Below are positions 11,267 to 21,451 of a stretch of 64,000 nucleotides of DNA, piece after piece. Positions within the stretch are counted from its first letter, which is position 1. Each line of letters opens with the position of its first letter. The DNA lies in NCBI GenBank assembly GCA_023897205.1, contig JAHWDD010000005.1, forward strand, positions 2,666,001-2,730,000, written 5' to 3'. The DNA comes from Exophiala sp. HKRS030 (lineage: Eukaryota; Ascomycota; Eurotiomycetes; Chaetothyriales; Herpotrichiellaceae). The notes beneath the pieces are model-generated. The model searched no databases. It was given only the letters and a program-made list of their open reading frames with translations, and was not told where the DNA came from. The position numbers and the translations under genes are program-made.

Positions 11267-12215
11267 GATTGACTTGCTGACGAAGAGTAAAGACGGGGGA
11301 AAGGACATGGTATGACTATGATGAGGATTGAGAGTTACGAATGTCGAGAGTATTTGGATTGGGGACACGACGGGGAGTTGTTCATTCTGAAACCGAAGTG
11401 AATGGGAGATGCAGATCAGGTTGGTCATGTGAGGTAGTGACTTTTTTGGTTACCGACGGCACAGCTACTATGTGAATTTCCTTTTTTGGCTTCTTTCCAA
11501 AGGGTTTACCCATCATGGATGATTGTGATGGGATGAGAGTGGGGGAGGGGGGGGCCTGTATCATTTGTAATTTACAGGGTCAGGGCACGGAGTATGGGTC
11601 AGACTTCTCAAGAATCAAAACATTGTCAGTTTCTATCTACCCAGCGCGGGCTTTTTCCCGAGGTCGTCCAGTTGTTCCGTCTAGGAAGGGGGAGTTCTTT
11701 TGGCGAATGGAAGATGAAGATTGACGTTGTTCTTCTTCCCACGAGTATTTGAGAACGGTATCCTTGTTCCGTACGCCCGTTGTACTGTAAAACGTATCAG
11801 GACCACCACCGCCGTCACCATCCCCATGGGTAGGTACCAGGTGACTTGAGAAAACAAAAGTAAGGTGGTCTTGGTTCCAACCGAGGTAACCTACGACTTG
11901 ACACAAAACTTGAAAAGGAGCCGCGAGCCTTGTGCATGGCATAAAAAGGATGATGGATTAATAATTGAAAAGAGCCAACCCACTCACCAACACGACAGCA
12001 CCTCACATCAAACTAAAAACGAGGATCGACGATGGTGTGTTTCTCAAATACGTATAACAAACAAACCACGGTAAGGTATCTTCTGATACCGTACATTTCA
12101 TTCGGCAGAGTACCTAGAGAAGAGTCTTGAAACAATATCGCCGCCCTCGACATCACCACTACTATCCGTACCACTACCAATCACCTAGGTACCTAGGTAT
12201 AGTACAGATCCTGCC
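11267..12215. other. Intergenic, promoter of NmrA-like gene
   Basis: No supportable gene. The proximal end holds a 16-base perfect palindrome listed separately. A short G run (AGGGGGGGG-like) is at about 11545-11555. Confidence 0.5.
12183..12198. promoter_or_regulatory. 16-bp perfect palindrome just upstream of NmrA-like gene
   Basis: ACCTAGGTACCTAGGT reads the same on both strands and is also a direct repeat of ACCTAGGT. It ends 17 bases before the ATG at 12216, so it lies in the leader or core promoter. It could be a binding site for a dimeric regulator or a small RNA hairpin. The function is inference only. The related word CCTAGGTA recurs between other genes in the window. Confidence 0.4.
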
Positions 12216-13468
12216 ATGCCGAAGAAACAGACGGTATTCCTCGTAGGAGCAACGGGTGAAACGGGGGCGTCAATCCTAGATGCCATGCTCGAAGATGGCT
12301 CTTTTGTGAGTAGACTTACGTTACCCCCTTTACGATATCGTCGACACAACACACACACACACACACACACACTCACACACACGTCATCTTGAGGACAGTG
12401 ATGATGATTATGCATCTCCATACCTTGACCCTCAGTGGCTAGCTACTAACGACGATGTCTCTTTTTCGCAGGAAATCACATGTTTCATCCGCGCTGCCTC
12501 GGCGAACAAACCCGCAGTTCAGGATCTCAGGGACCGCGGCGGCGGCATCAAAGTCGTCACGGGAGACTTGTCGGGCCCGATAGAAGACACCGTCAGTCTC
12601 CTCCGGGGTATTGAGACGGTGATCAGTTCCATCTTCGCCCCCAACGTGTTCGAACAGGACCCGCTCATCGACGCCGCGGCCAAAGCGGGAGTCAAACGTT
12701 TCGTGCCGTGCAACTGGGCCACACCCGCCGCGAGAGGAGGTATCATGCAGATACGCGACCTCAAGGAGCAATGCCACGACCGGATCCTCCGTCATCGACT
12801 GGGCTACACCGTCATCGACGTTGGGTACTGGTACGAGATGAGTATTCCACGTGTCCCGAGCGGCAAGATCGACTCCGCCATCGTCTTGCCCATCAATGAA
12901 GTCTACGCCGGTGGTACGGCGCCGAACATGCTCGTGGCCAAGAAGGACGTGGGTCGCTTCACTGTCCGAATCATCAAGGACAAACGTACCTTGAACAAAA
13001 AGGTGTATGGGTACGGTGCGGTCCTCAGTCAGAACGACATCAATGATATCGTCGCCGAGAAGTCTGGAGAGAAATTGGACCTTGTTGCGGTAAGTCGAAC
13101 AAAAATTCTGCTCGTACCTAGGTGAACAGTCTGATTTGTGTGTCTCCGTTTTGCTCTCAACACCAAACTGATGTCCTGTGTGTGAGTTGCAGAAGTCGGC
13201 CGAGGACGTTCAAACTAGCTTGAATGCGGCGGAAAAGAAGTTGGCCGAAGATCCGTCGAATGTGCAGAACATGTACCTCCTCGCACATGCTCAGTACTGC
13301 AACACAAAGTACGTGAGGGCAGACAATACTCCGGAAAATGCAGAGTACTTGGGATACATCAATGGGCGTGGATTGTACCCGGATTTCGAATGGATGAATT
13401 TTGCGGACTTTGTGAAGAACCTCCTGGCTGGTGAAGTGAAGAGACCTTATCCTCACTTGACGCTCTAA
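12216..13468 (+). CDS. NmrA-like / isoflavone-reductase-like NAD(P)-binding protein
   Basis: Exons are 12216-12305, 12472-13089 and 13193-13468 (327 aa), with clean GT..AG ends and phase-0 junctions. The N-terminus has the Rossmann dinucleotide motif GATGETG (Gly11, Gly14, Gly17) of the atypical short-chain dehydrogenase group. FIRAAS after strand 2 is the usual NADPH 2'-phosphate contact region. VKRFVPCNWA is the family's characteristic central strand, where Tyr or Trp often replaces the classical catalytic Tyr. Relatives reduce isoflavones, pinoresinol-type lignans or aromatic alcohols, while NmrA itself is a redox-sensing regulator without catalysis. Which applies here is not decidable. 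Co-orientation with the Zn2Cys6 factor and the MFS exporter favours an enzyme in a small-molecule module. Intron 1 is long (166 nt) and contains an AC microsatellite. Confidence 0.88.
12349..12382. repeat. (AC)n microsatellite in intron 1 of NmrA-like gene
   Basis: About 17 AC units with one T interruption near 12373, wholly intronic. It is likely length-polymorphic. Confidence 0.9.
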
Positions 13469-14301
13469 ATAGACAAACAACACGGGGCGGAAGAGCTGTT
13501 TGGCGTTGACGTCTTGCCTAATCTTCGCGCCAATCGTAGGCAGAATTTAGGTGATTGTGAGCTTGAGGGTCAGGCTGGATGACTGATTCTTTGTAGGCCA
13601 TGCACGTTCAAGGTGTGGTTGTCGGAGCTTTCCAACCCCACGGGTATGAAGGCTTTGACTGTCGTGTTCCTTTTGAGCGACAAAGAGTCCCGAATTGCCT
13701 TACTGATGATAGTGCGCCATCCCGGGAAGGTAAATAAATATCGAGACGTAACCAGATTCGGCAGCCCCAATCATTCAACCTTCTAGGTTTTCTTTCCCAA
13801 GTACCTGTCGTCCTCAGGCGGGCGAAACAGCTAGTTGAATCTGGCAGGTGTAGGTCCGTACAGACGTTGTGTGTTCCTCGAGGGTTTTCTCTACTGACAA
13901 ACCCACCGGCCCAGCTTTTGATTTCATTTTTCAAAGACGTAGAAGGACCCCTTTTGGTACGCTGAGTTGCCTCGTCGGGTTTAGTCTCTCAGTACTCACA
14001 CTCAAGGCTTCATGCAGTGTACGATGTGCCGGGTCATTGCCCTCAGCCCATGAGCCAGTCATCGACAAGCCTTCTGCCTTACGGGCATCTAACCCGTTCC
14101 GACTCACCAGGATATGGCGACCATCAGTAGGGCTCTGTTTCCCTTATAATGGCCATCGTCCCCCGACCCAGAGGGTTTTCTTTTTGTCTCTCAATTTTGC
14201 CCAGCCCGCTCTCTTGTTCAAACTGTTTCCACGAGCATTCTCTCTGTCTGTATCCTCAATCTGCTTCTGCACCGTCTTCCCATTGTTTCTGTGCCATCAC
14301 T
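13469..14301. other. Intergenic, promoter and leader of the small gene at 14302
   Basis: No gene of its own. The last 130 bases are strongly pyrimidine-rich (repeated CTCTCTGTCTGT and TTCTGCACCG-like stretches), the pattern seen before start codons elsewhere in the window. Confidence 0.5.
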
Positions 14302-14624
14302 ATGGCTCCAAGCAACAACGCAGGCTCTGTAAGCTGTGCGAGCGGCGTCGATATAGTTTATACTGATGTTTTTGCTAGGGTCGTGAAACATCGCAGAGGC
14401 CGGACGCAAGGGCGCGTAGTTTGTCTCCATTATAACGGCTTGTTTGCCATTGACGCTGACCTGGTGCAGGGAAGAAGCCATCCGTCACGTTGGAAGCATT
14501 CCTCAAGTTGTCAGCCGAGAAGGATTCATGGCACCCCCAACAGACCAGGTCGAAGCGGGCGGCATCGGTCACCGCAGAAGTCGATACAATTTTGTTAGAG
14601 TTAGAGGATGCTTGCCAGAAGTGA
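14302..14624 (+). CDS. Small 72-residue protein of unknown function, three exons
   Basis: I infer exons 14302-14328 (27 nt), 14379-14415 (37 nt) and 14470-14624 (155 nt), which join into one frame of 73 codons. Intron 1 (50 nt) runs GTAAGC..CTAG with a TACTGAT branch site. Intron 2 (54 nt) runs GTAGTT..GCAG with a GCTGAC branch site. The ATG (CATCACTATGGC) follows a CT-rich leader. The product starts MAPSNNAGS, has a basic middle (ARARKKPSV), then a probable helix (LEAFLKLSAEKDSW), a second basic patch (TRSKRAASV) and an acidic helix (EVDTILLELEDACQK). It has no signal peptide or membrane segment and is probably soluble or nuclear. I recognise no family. Two coherent introns with branch sites in 320 bases argue for a real gene, but there is no homology support. 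Confidence 0.5.
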
Positions 14625-15850
14625 ATAATGTGCCTTTGACAGCACTAGGCAAACATGTCGTGGTGAGTGTGGTGAGTGTGGTGTTGCATCGGTGAATCTG
14701 GAATGCTCGCCCAGTTGGAAGTGCTGAGAGGTTCATGCTGTCAGATAATTGTCCAGTCGCATTCCCATCTCAGACTTGAAGTTGCAAATAATATACCCCG
14801 CATTGATCGTAATGAAGCCCCTCTCATAGGCGGCGTTCGTTCAACCCACCTTCTATCGTGGTGTTCATGGTTCTACTCGGTTGCGAAAGCCAGATGACAT
14901 CGTGGGTGGAACTTTCTCTTCTTTCGCTGTTAGTCAGAGTGTTTGCCCAATAGCTATATTATTGCAACAAGGATTTTGTTGTAATAAATAATGTATCATA
15001 GCGTAGCTCCCTACATCTTTGAATTCGTGTTGGCTTGGTTTAATCAACATTCATTGTTGTTACTTTGGGTTTGTTCATACGATGTCACTGATGCGCGAAA
15101 GTGGCAGTGCTTTCGAAACAATCGTGAGGGGGTTGGAGAACTACTGCCCCGAATAGGGAAATTCCCGGGACATGAGCAAATCGACGATTGATTGGCTGAG
15201 TGGTAAATGCTCAGCATGCCACCAATCCCTCGACAGCCTCGTCATTTTTGTAGCCTGGGCCAGCACCACCTGTGGTTTTCCAGGTTGCAGTTTGACAGTC
15301 CGATTTCTATCCAATAAGCAGGACAGATAACTTAACTCCTGTGACAATGTAATCTCCTACATACACACCAAGGGTACTCCGTATCTAGCTAAGGAGATGG
15401 CAGAACTCCTTCAAGGGAGCCTGACCGGCAAATTGCCGGATCAACCTGCAAGCACCATATTACCAGAATCGATACTCGCAATGCGTTATTACTTCTAGCC
15501 TCTAGACACGCAGTGATGTACTGTAGATAAGATAGACAGAAAATACCTCATTTTTCCGAGATGGATCATCTCGGAATGTTAATCTCGAAAACGACCATAT
15601 GATAGAAGCAATGCGATTCCGGTATCGGGCAGCCGGTGTATGCGGGGAAATTACTCGGTAAGAGCCACTTCTTACTTAAGTCTCGATTCGCATTCGAGCT
15701 CCCGGGGATCTCGAGGAACGGCAAGTCAACTTGTTGCGGTGTCTGGTGTTTGAGAACGCACTTCTTTGAATTCGTTATACCTTTTACGAGCACTTTCACA
15801 GTAATTAAGCCATATATTTGGCTGGGCTACCGTTCACACCCAACGACAAG
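14625..15850. other. Intergenic
   Basis: Nothing beyond short random frames. A CTCCGTA word lies at 15377-15383, about 470 bases before the next gene. Confidence 0.5.
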
Positions 15851-16963
15851 ATGGCTGTCTTACGAGCGGTGTGCCCTCGCTGGACAAAGTCAACCAGCAC
15901 ACCAGTATCACGGTTGCTTTGCCGGCGAAAGTTTACCTCGTCAAATCGTAGTATGGGAGCCAACAATGCAAAATCAATATCGGAAGCATTCTTGAACAAA
16001 TTCTCCCAGGGGCAAACCTTTGTCCGATCCCAGCTTTTAGATGCGAACCAGCTACGACTCTTCTCCCTCACCCTAGACAGGCCGCATCTGTGGTCTAGCT
16101 CAAACAGTTCGAGCGGTCACGACTTGGAAGACAAAGAACCACTCTCAGGCACACCTATCCCACCTTATTACCACCTCGTATACTTCACCCCAGCCCAGCT
16201 ACCGGGAAGGCTAGGACTTGACGGTACGGACGCATCATTCAATCCCGACGCCCCCTTCACGCGGCGCATGTGGGCTGGTGGATCTTGTCACTGGGTCGGA
16301 GCAAACCCCAACAATGCGAGCACACAAGCCTTGCTCAGGGTAGGGGAAATGGCCACCGAGACCACCAAGGTGTTGAGTTGCGAACCAAAAGTGATTGGCA
16401 AGACGGGAGAAGACATGTTGGTCGTCCGGGTTGAAAAGGAGTTCCGCAACAGCAAGGACGAGCTCTGTGTGCTGGACCGACGAAATTGGGTGTTCAGGAC
16501 CGCCTTGGACCCGACAAAGCCAGCAACCACCGTTCCGAAGCCTGCCGAGTTGTCAGTGTCGGAACTAGAGCAAGCGGCCACGGGAAAGGTTGTCCGGGAA
16601 TACAACCGGGATGAGGCGATGCTGTTTAGGTTTTCTGCATTGACGTTCAACGCCCACCGAATCCACTACGACAAGCCATGGGCGAGGGATGTCGAAGGAC
16701 ACAGAAATGTGGTGGTCCACGGTCCCATGAATCTGATGGCCATGCTGGATCATTGGAGAGATGCCAAAGCTCCCTCCCAGGACGGCGACGGCATCTTCTT
16801 TCCCGAGAAGATCGAGTATCGAGCTACCAGCCCAGTGTATGCAGGGGAAGCATACCGTGTCATGATGGACGAAGACGCAGTTCGTCAGAAGGTTGCCGAT
16901 GTCAATGTTGTCAGCAACGACGGGACTACTTGCATGAAAGGAACCATCAGTGATTGGTCATGA
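15851..16963 (+). CDS. Hydroxyacyl-thioester dehydratase type 2-like (hot-dog fold), mitochondrial
   Basis: A single exon of 370 residues. The first ATG is 15851; the frame above it offers only TTG. The N-terminus MAVLRAVCPRW through LLCRRKFTSS is basic, Ser-rich and lacks acids, as in a mitochondrial targeting peptide. The C-terminal half holds the conserved block FRFSALTFNAHRIHYDKPWA, found in fungal HTD2/MaoC-like dehydratases, where the hydratase Asp/His pair and substrate tunnel lie. VVHGPMNLMAMLDHWRD is the following helix. Fungal homologues dehydrate 3-hydroxyacyl-thioesters in mitochondrial type II fatty acid synthesis (lipoate precursor), and related proteins act as mesaconyl-C4-CoA hydratases. 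Family membership is clear. The exact substrate is not. Confidence 0.85.
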   Translation: MAVLRAVCPRWTKSTSTPVSRLLCRRKFTSSNRSMGANNAKSISEAFLNKFSQGQTFVRSQLLDANQLRLFSLTLDRPHLWSSSNSSSGHDLEDKEPLSGTPIPPYYHLVYFTPAQLPGRLGLDGTDASFNPDAPFTRRMWAGGSCHWVGANPNNASTQALLRVGEMATETTKVLSCEPKVIGKTGEDMLVVRVEKEFRNSKDELCVLDRRNWVFRTALDPTKPATTVPKPAELSVSELEQAATGKVVREYNRDEAMLFRFSALTFNAHRIHYDKPWARDVEGHRNVVVHGPMNLMAMLDHWRDAKAPSQDGDGIFFPEKIEYRATSPVYAGEAYRVMMDEDAVRQKVADVNVVSNDGTTCMKGTISDWS

Positions 16964-17960
16964 GCACCATGAACTGTGTCGACAATGCTCCAAGGGGCCT
17001 CGCATCGCAAAGGGTGCAGTAATCGAGCTAGGATCGGAGGCCCTACAGCAAAGTGACAGGAGGTATAGTTTGGTATGAAGGAAGTTGTTCACCCATGTAC
17101 TCCGTACAGTATGGAGTACATACATTCAGCAGCCATCCATCATCGGCATTATTGCGGTAGAATAGCATGTGATAGAGTGATCTGTCGTTGATTTTTGTTG
17201 AAGGACAGAAGGTTACCTAGATAACTCCGGAGCATGAGCCTTGGTGCTTCAATTGTTCCTCACATCGTGCTGAACTTGTGAGTAAAAACATGGTTACTTT
17301 ATTGTGTACGAGCATGTTCAAGATGCTAGTCGCCATGATTGATTCGATCATCTGTCCAACCGACCATCCAATTCATGTATCCGTCAATCTGTCAAAACAA
17401 ATCGACTTTTTCGTGGTGTGGATGGGGCTCTGTGGCAGTATTTTAGTGGCCCTCCGAGATGCCTAAAGTGCATGCCTAGGTACGAGTAAAAAGAGTAACT
17501 AGACACTCCTTTAGTTGGACGCTTCCCAGCTTCCCGACAGGTTGCCGAACTTTAGGCAAGTGCAAGTCTTTTTGTTCTTTCCCCCGCAATAATGTCATGC
17601 AGCGCCCAATCCAGACCACCAGCGACTCCTCAATTTTCTCTTTCATGCCGACTCGTCTTCTCAATCCAATCACTTCCTTCTGTTTGGACAACACCAGGAT
17701 CTTTTCAATGTCTTCTCCACGTTCCTCCCCTTGTTGCTAGAGTTGCACTCGATGCCGTGGCTGCTTTGCGCGACCTCCCCGGCTCCTCGTATTCCAAGCC
17801 GTCTTTTTCGATCCCAGATTCCAGGGTTCGCATGCGATCTATCAACATTTCCTCGGAACTTACTCAACGCGATATTTGAGTCGTCTCCCCCGGTGCCCTC
17901 TTTCACTTTCACAACAGACCTCCCCTTCAAGATGGTGTTTGATCGCGCCTCACACACACC
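16964..17960. other. Intergenic, promoter of JmjC gene
   Basis: Besides the hairpin at 17095-17121 and the upstream ORF at 17932, it holds a CT-rich stretch from about 17580 that should be promoter and 5' UTR. No other gene is seen. Confidence 0.5.
17095..17121. repeat. Inverted repeat containing the CTCCGTA word
   Basis: Arms ATGTACTCC and GGAGTACAT (9 bp, perfect) flank a 9-base spacer. It lies about 130 bases after the dehydratase stop and could fold as a 3' hairpin or bind a dimer. It is one of several such inverted repeats in the window. Confidence 0.6.
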
Positions 17961-17964
17961 ATGA
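17932..17964 (+). promoter_or_regulatory. 10-codon upstream ORF overlapping the JmjC start (ATGA)
   Basis: An ATG at 17932 opens a 10-residue frame (MVFDRASHTP) whose TGA at 17962-17964 overlaps the main ATG at 17961 as ATGA, in a different frame. If the transcript starts upstream, ribosomes would meet this ORF first. The overlap geometry allows termination-reinitiation or leaky scanning, so it could lower or regulate translation of the JmjC protein. The transcript start is unknown. Confidence 0.45.
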
Positions 17965-20522
17965 TTCCACAGACTCCCTCCGCGACCGTACCTCCCGACA
18001 CCTCTTCCCAACAACTTCTCCGTCTCGGTAAACCTTTTGTCGAGTTCCCAAGATTTAGTATTCTGTCTCTATTGGACGAGAAAGACCATGCTGGCAATAG
18101 GCTCCCCTTCTCGGAATGGCTGACGAGACGGCTGCAAGTTGGCAAGCCTTTCGTCATTGCCGACTTCGAGAAGCTTGATACCTGGCCGGGTGCGGACTCT
18201 CGGAGTGGACATCAGTCTGCCTTTGGCATCGAGAGACTGATTGAACTGAGCACGAAAAAGAACATACCCGTGCGCAACTGCAGTACAGGACGAGATCTTT
18301 CCTTCACCCTCAAGAAGTTTGCAGACAGTGCGAGACAGTCCTTTCCCGAGTTTCAAAATCTATATGCTCGAGATCTCCAATGTCCGCCAGAATGGCTGGA
18401 ACAGTGTCGCAGACTCCTTCCCACCGAGGTCCAGTGGGGTGGTCGACTGGATCTCTTCCAGTGGCTTCCTCAGTGCGCTCGAAGTGAAGTCATGATGGCC
18501 TATGTCGGCAGTGAGGGGAGTAGCTCAGGCTTCCATCGATGCTTTTCAAGCACCGTCGCCCTTAATCTGCTGGTCGAGTCGGATGATCGCCCAGTCGTCT
18601 GCATCGGAACCGACTTCGATTCCCAGAAGAAGTACGATGCCTTCATCTCATCGAGAGGAGCTTCGCCACACCTCGATTGGTTGAATGTGGGTTCTGACGA
18701 ACTCGTCGAGGCCGACTTCCCACTATATGTCTATGATCAGCGTGTAGGAGACCTCGTTGTCTTTCCACCGGCCACGGCACATCAAGTCTGGAATCCTTCT
18801 ACTCTTTCAGCAAAACTCGTTTGGAACATTCTCCATCCTTTATCTCTCGAAGTCGGATTTCAATGTGTGCAGGTACCATTCAACCGTCTATGCCATCCCG
18901 ATGTTGCTCGTACCAATCTGTCACTCGCGTGCGCTATGCTCTCGCTGCTTCAGGACAACCAAAGTATTACCAATGCCTCATTGCCACTTCCACCAGACCT
19001 GCCTCTGCTTTCGCGTTTGTTCAGGCAAATGGTCCATGACGAATCTATCGAGTCTGAGCCTGCCACCCCTATCAGCTTAGTACCCATGCCTGCTGGTACT
19101 ATCGCAACCTGCAACTTTTGCTCCACTGCCATTTGGAATCGCCACGTTCGCTGCACAGTATGCACTGATTTTGATCTCTGCTTGCTGTGCTACGTGAATG
19201 GTCGGTCGTGTGAGCATGCTCAGTCATATGCTTGGGCAGAGCTTGTTCAAACCGACCAGTGTACAAGAGTCCTCAACAGAGCTAGAGAGATTTTGGGGTT
19301 CCAGCCTGAGGCACCCCGGGAGTTGGATCGTTGTAAGACACTTGGTACCGCCGTCAATGATCTTATGCGGGCCAAGAGTACAACCTCTGCCAAACTCTGC
19401 CATCTGTGCCGTATTGATCACCAAGAATGGAAGGGTCGTCGTTGCGACAAGTGTACTGCCTTCTTCTGCTATCGAGGTCTTTTCCGACACTTTGATCAGT
19501 ATCCCCCTGATGTGTTGCGACATAAGGGTATGTGGATCTGTCCGAAGTGTGAAGAGACGTGTAATTGTCGTTGCTGTCACTTCACGACGGCTTACGTCAA
19601 GAGCGAGAAGCCAGCAAGCAAACGGCGAGTCAAGGCTTGCGACACCAGAGGAAAGGTGATGGGATTTGCAGACAATGTTTTCGACCAGAAACGGGGTCGA
19701 AGGGAAAGTAATCCTGGTGGGAGCGGGAACACGTCTTTGCCAGGGATGACCCAGATCAGTGGCAGGAAGCGAACGATATCTGCGACCGGTGACAGTGCTC
19801 CAGAAACACCCTTGAGGAAGATCGAGCTACCGACTCCCGAGCCAGATTTTTCGAACCAGTCGAGATTGGTTCTTTCGAGGGAAAGCTCCGAGCTTGTTTT
19901 GGATGCTTTTGGCAACATCAATGGCAATTTGCCCACACTGCTCCCGAGCTTGAAGACTTTTGCCGACGGGCATGATTTCATGGCAAGCCCTACGGATGAG
20001 AGACATGCAAGAGTCAGCACGTCTCCGGGAATTGCTTCCTTGGCTTCTACTGCTGTCAACGGTGGGCGCGTACCCAGCAATTTTCAACATGTGCAGAACC
20101 ACATACTCCCGCCAATGCTTGGACACTCTGCACAGAATGGCATGTTTGTACCACGCCATAACTCGAGTGGTATGATGAGCACCCCAAGCACTGCTCCGCC
20201 AACATCACCAACAAAGCCCATGCCACCAAACGACATCAAGGCTCCGACCGCAGCTCTGGATGCGTCGATTGTCGAATTGGAGACACAGCTTCGTAACTTG
20301 AAAAAGTATGAAGAAGAATTCATTGCTTTGAACCTGGAGGACAGCAGGAAGATGCTTGCCACAGAAGTGGCCGAGCTCGAAGCCAAGATCAAAACAAAGA
20401 GACGTGAAAAGAGCCTTGTACTGATTGAGAGGCTCAAGAAAGAAGGGTTTGGTGGGCTTGCGGCTGTAGTGGGAAAGGAGGTGGGACTGGGAATTGACGG
20501 GACTGGTCAAAGGACTGTATAG
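17961..20522 (+). CDS. JmjC-domain chromatin protein with ZZ-like and zf-4CXXC_R1 zinc fingers; iron site degenerate
   Basis: A single exon of 853 residues. Residues about 20-310 are JmjC-like, with RLDLFQWLPQC and the cupin strands before VVFPPATAHQVWN. The expected first iron motif HxD reads His192-Arg193-Cys194 (GFHRCFSS), while the distal His274 is kept, so Fe(II)/2-oxoglutarate demethylation is doubtful. Residues about 384-420 form a ZZ-like finger (CNFC..CTVC..CLLC). Residues about 480-540 form a cysteine-rich zf-4CXXC_R1 type domain (CHLC..CDKC..CPKC..CNCRCC). A low-complexity linker with basic patches (KRGRRE) follows. Residues about 769-830 are a charged coiled coil (VELETQLRNLKKYEEEF). 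It is probably a nuclear scaffold or reader related to KDM3/JMJ-type proteins. A 10-codon upstream ORF overlaps the start. Confidence 0.85.
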   Translation: MIPQTPSATVPPDTSSQQLLRLGKPFVEFPRFSILSLLDEKDHAGNRLPFSEWLTRRLQVGKPFVIADFEKLDTWPGADSRSGHQSAFGIERLIELSTKKNIPVRNCSTGRDLSFTLKKFADSARQSFPEFQNLYARDLQCPPEWLEQCRRLLPTEVQWGGRLDLFQWLPQCARSEVMMAYVGSEGSSSGFHRCFSSTVALNLLVESDDRPVVCIGTDFDSQKKYDAFISSRGASPHLDWLNVGSDELVEADFPLYVYDQRVGDLVVFPPATAHQVWNPSTLSAKLVWNILHPLSLEVGFQCVQVPFNRLCHPDVARTNLSLACAMLSLLQDNQSITNASLPLPPDLPLLSRLFRQMVHDESIESEPATPISLVPMPAGTIATCNFCSTAIWNRHVRCTVCTDFDLCLLCYVNGRSCEHAQSYAWAELVQTDQCTRVLNRAREILGFQPEAPRELDRCKTLGTAVNDLMRAKSTTSAKLCHLCRIDHQEWKGRRCDKCTAFFCYRGLFRHFDQYPPDVLRHKGMWICPKCEETCNCRCCHFTTAYVKSEKPASKRRVKACDTRGKVMGFADNVFDQKRGRRESNPGGSGNTSLPGMTQISGRKRTISATGDSAPETPLRKIELPTPEPDFSNQSRLVLSRESSELVLDAFGNINGNLPTLLPSLKTFADGHDFMASPTDERHARVSTSPGIASLASTAVNGGRVPSNFQHVQNHILPPMLGHSAQNGMFVPRHNSSGMMSTPSTAPPTSPTKPMPPNDIKAPTAALDASIVELETQLRNLKKYEEEFIALNLEDSRKMLATEVAELEAKIKTKRREKSLVLIERLKKEGFGGLAAVVGKEVGLGIDGTGQRTV

Positions 20523-21451
20523 TGTTTGGGTAAGCTGAGTCGTTGACGAGACGGGACAGCATATCGAGCTACTCCATTTCCATAGCGGATTTCAGTGGGA
20601 GGTTTCAAAAACCATGTCTAGGCTGGTATTGGGTTCTGAGGATATGGGCGCTTGGATGGCATGGATCTGATCAATCAACGATCATAATGAAGGGACTTGG
20701 AAAGTTCGGACCGTATATACCCCCAGATATTGCACATGAGGTTGGCACATAATGCTGACAGTTATTTATACCTTTTTATATCACATAATGACGGGTTGTT
20801 CTGGCCTTGGACCATGTCGCGGACGATGCCGATTGGTTTCTAAGCCGCCCGAGGTTTGGCGATGCAGGGGTAGGTAAAAAGAGTAGTTCCTAGCACTCTT
20901 TTATCCGCACGAGCGACGAGAGAGACCTGAGAGAAATACCTAAAGGCTGGGAAAAGGAATTGACCAAGTCCCAACTCGATGGTTGAAAAGAGGTCATAGA
21001 GGCAGGAAGTCATATTTCGCGAGGTCTTTGTTGATACGGAGTGACGAGTGCCTACAGAGTACTAGGGTAGAGAGATACATGGAGGTTACGGTACCATTAA
21101 ATAGCATCGGTCTTTTGCCTAAGATGGGCTCACTAAACAAGTACAGTACATGCCTAACTCGCAAAGGTACCTATTGTACCAAACTTGCCTACCTGCTGTA
21201 TGTGCTCGTAATGCTCGGTACTTGCGAGGCTCATTACTTGGGCGGGTCTTCCCGTTGGATTCCTGATTTTCGACCAAAGACAACCGGCTGGTCTCAGGTT
21301 GCGATACGGAGTAAATAGTCTGCCCTACCTGCTCTATATTTGCTTTCCTTTTACTCTCGCAAGCTTGTCTCTCCTTTCACGTCGCTGCTCTTGTTCTTAT
21401 CTCTTGTTCTTGATTTTTGTAGGCTGTATCTTTTCGAGCGTGTTTCCCATC
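20523..21451. other. Intergenic, promoter of the 21.5 kb gene
   Basis: TACGGAG words at 21035 and 21305. A pyrimidine-rich leader runs from about 21330 to 21450. No other gene seen. Confidence 0.5.

Noticed and set aside
14149..14301. N-terminal extension of the 72-residue protein from ATG 14149
   Set aside because: It is in frame, but the stretch is Cys/Ser/Pro-rich pyrimidine leader sequence of the kind found before other starts here.
15818..15850. Upstream start for the dehydratase
   Set aside because: The codon at 15818 is TTG. The first ATG is 15851 and starts a mitochondrial-type presequence.
6021..16963. Secondary-metabolite biosynthetic cluster
   Set aside because: An exporter, regulator and reductase are present, but no synthase, cyclase or prenyltransferase backbone enzyme occurs anywhere in the window.
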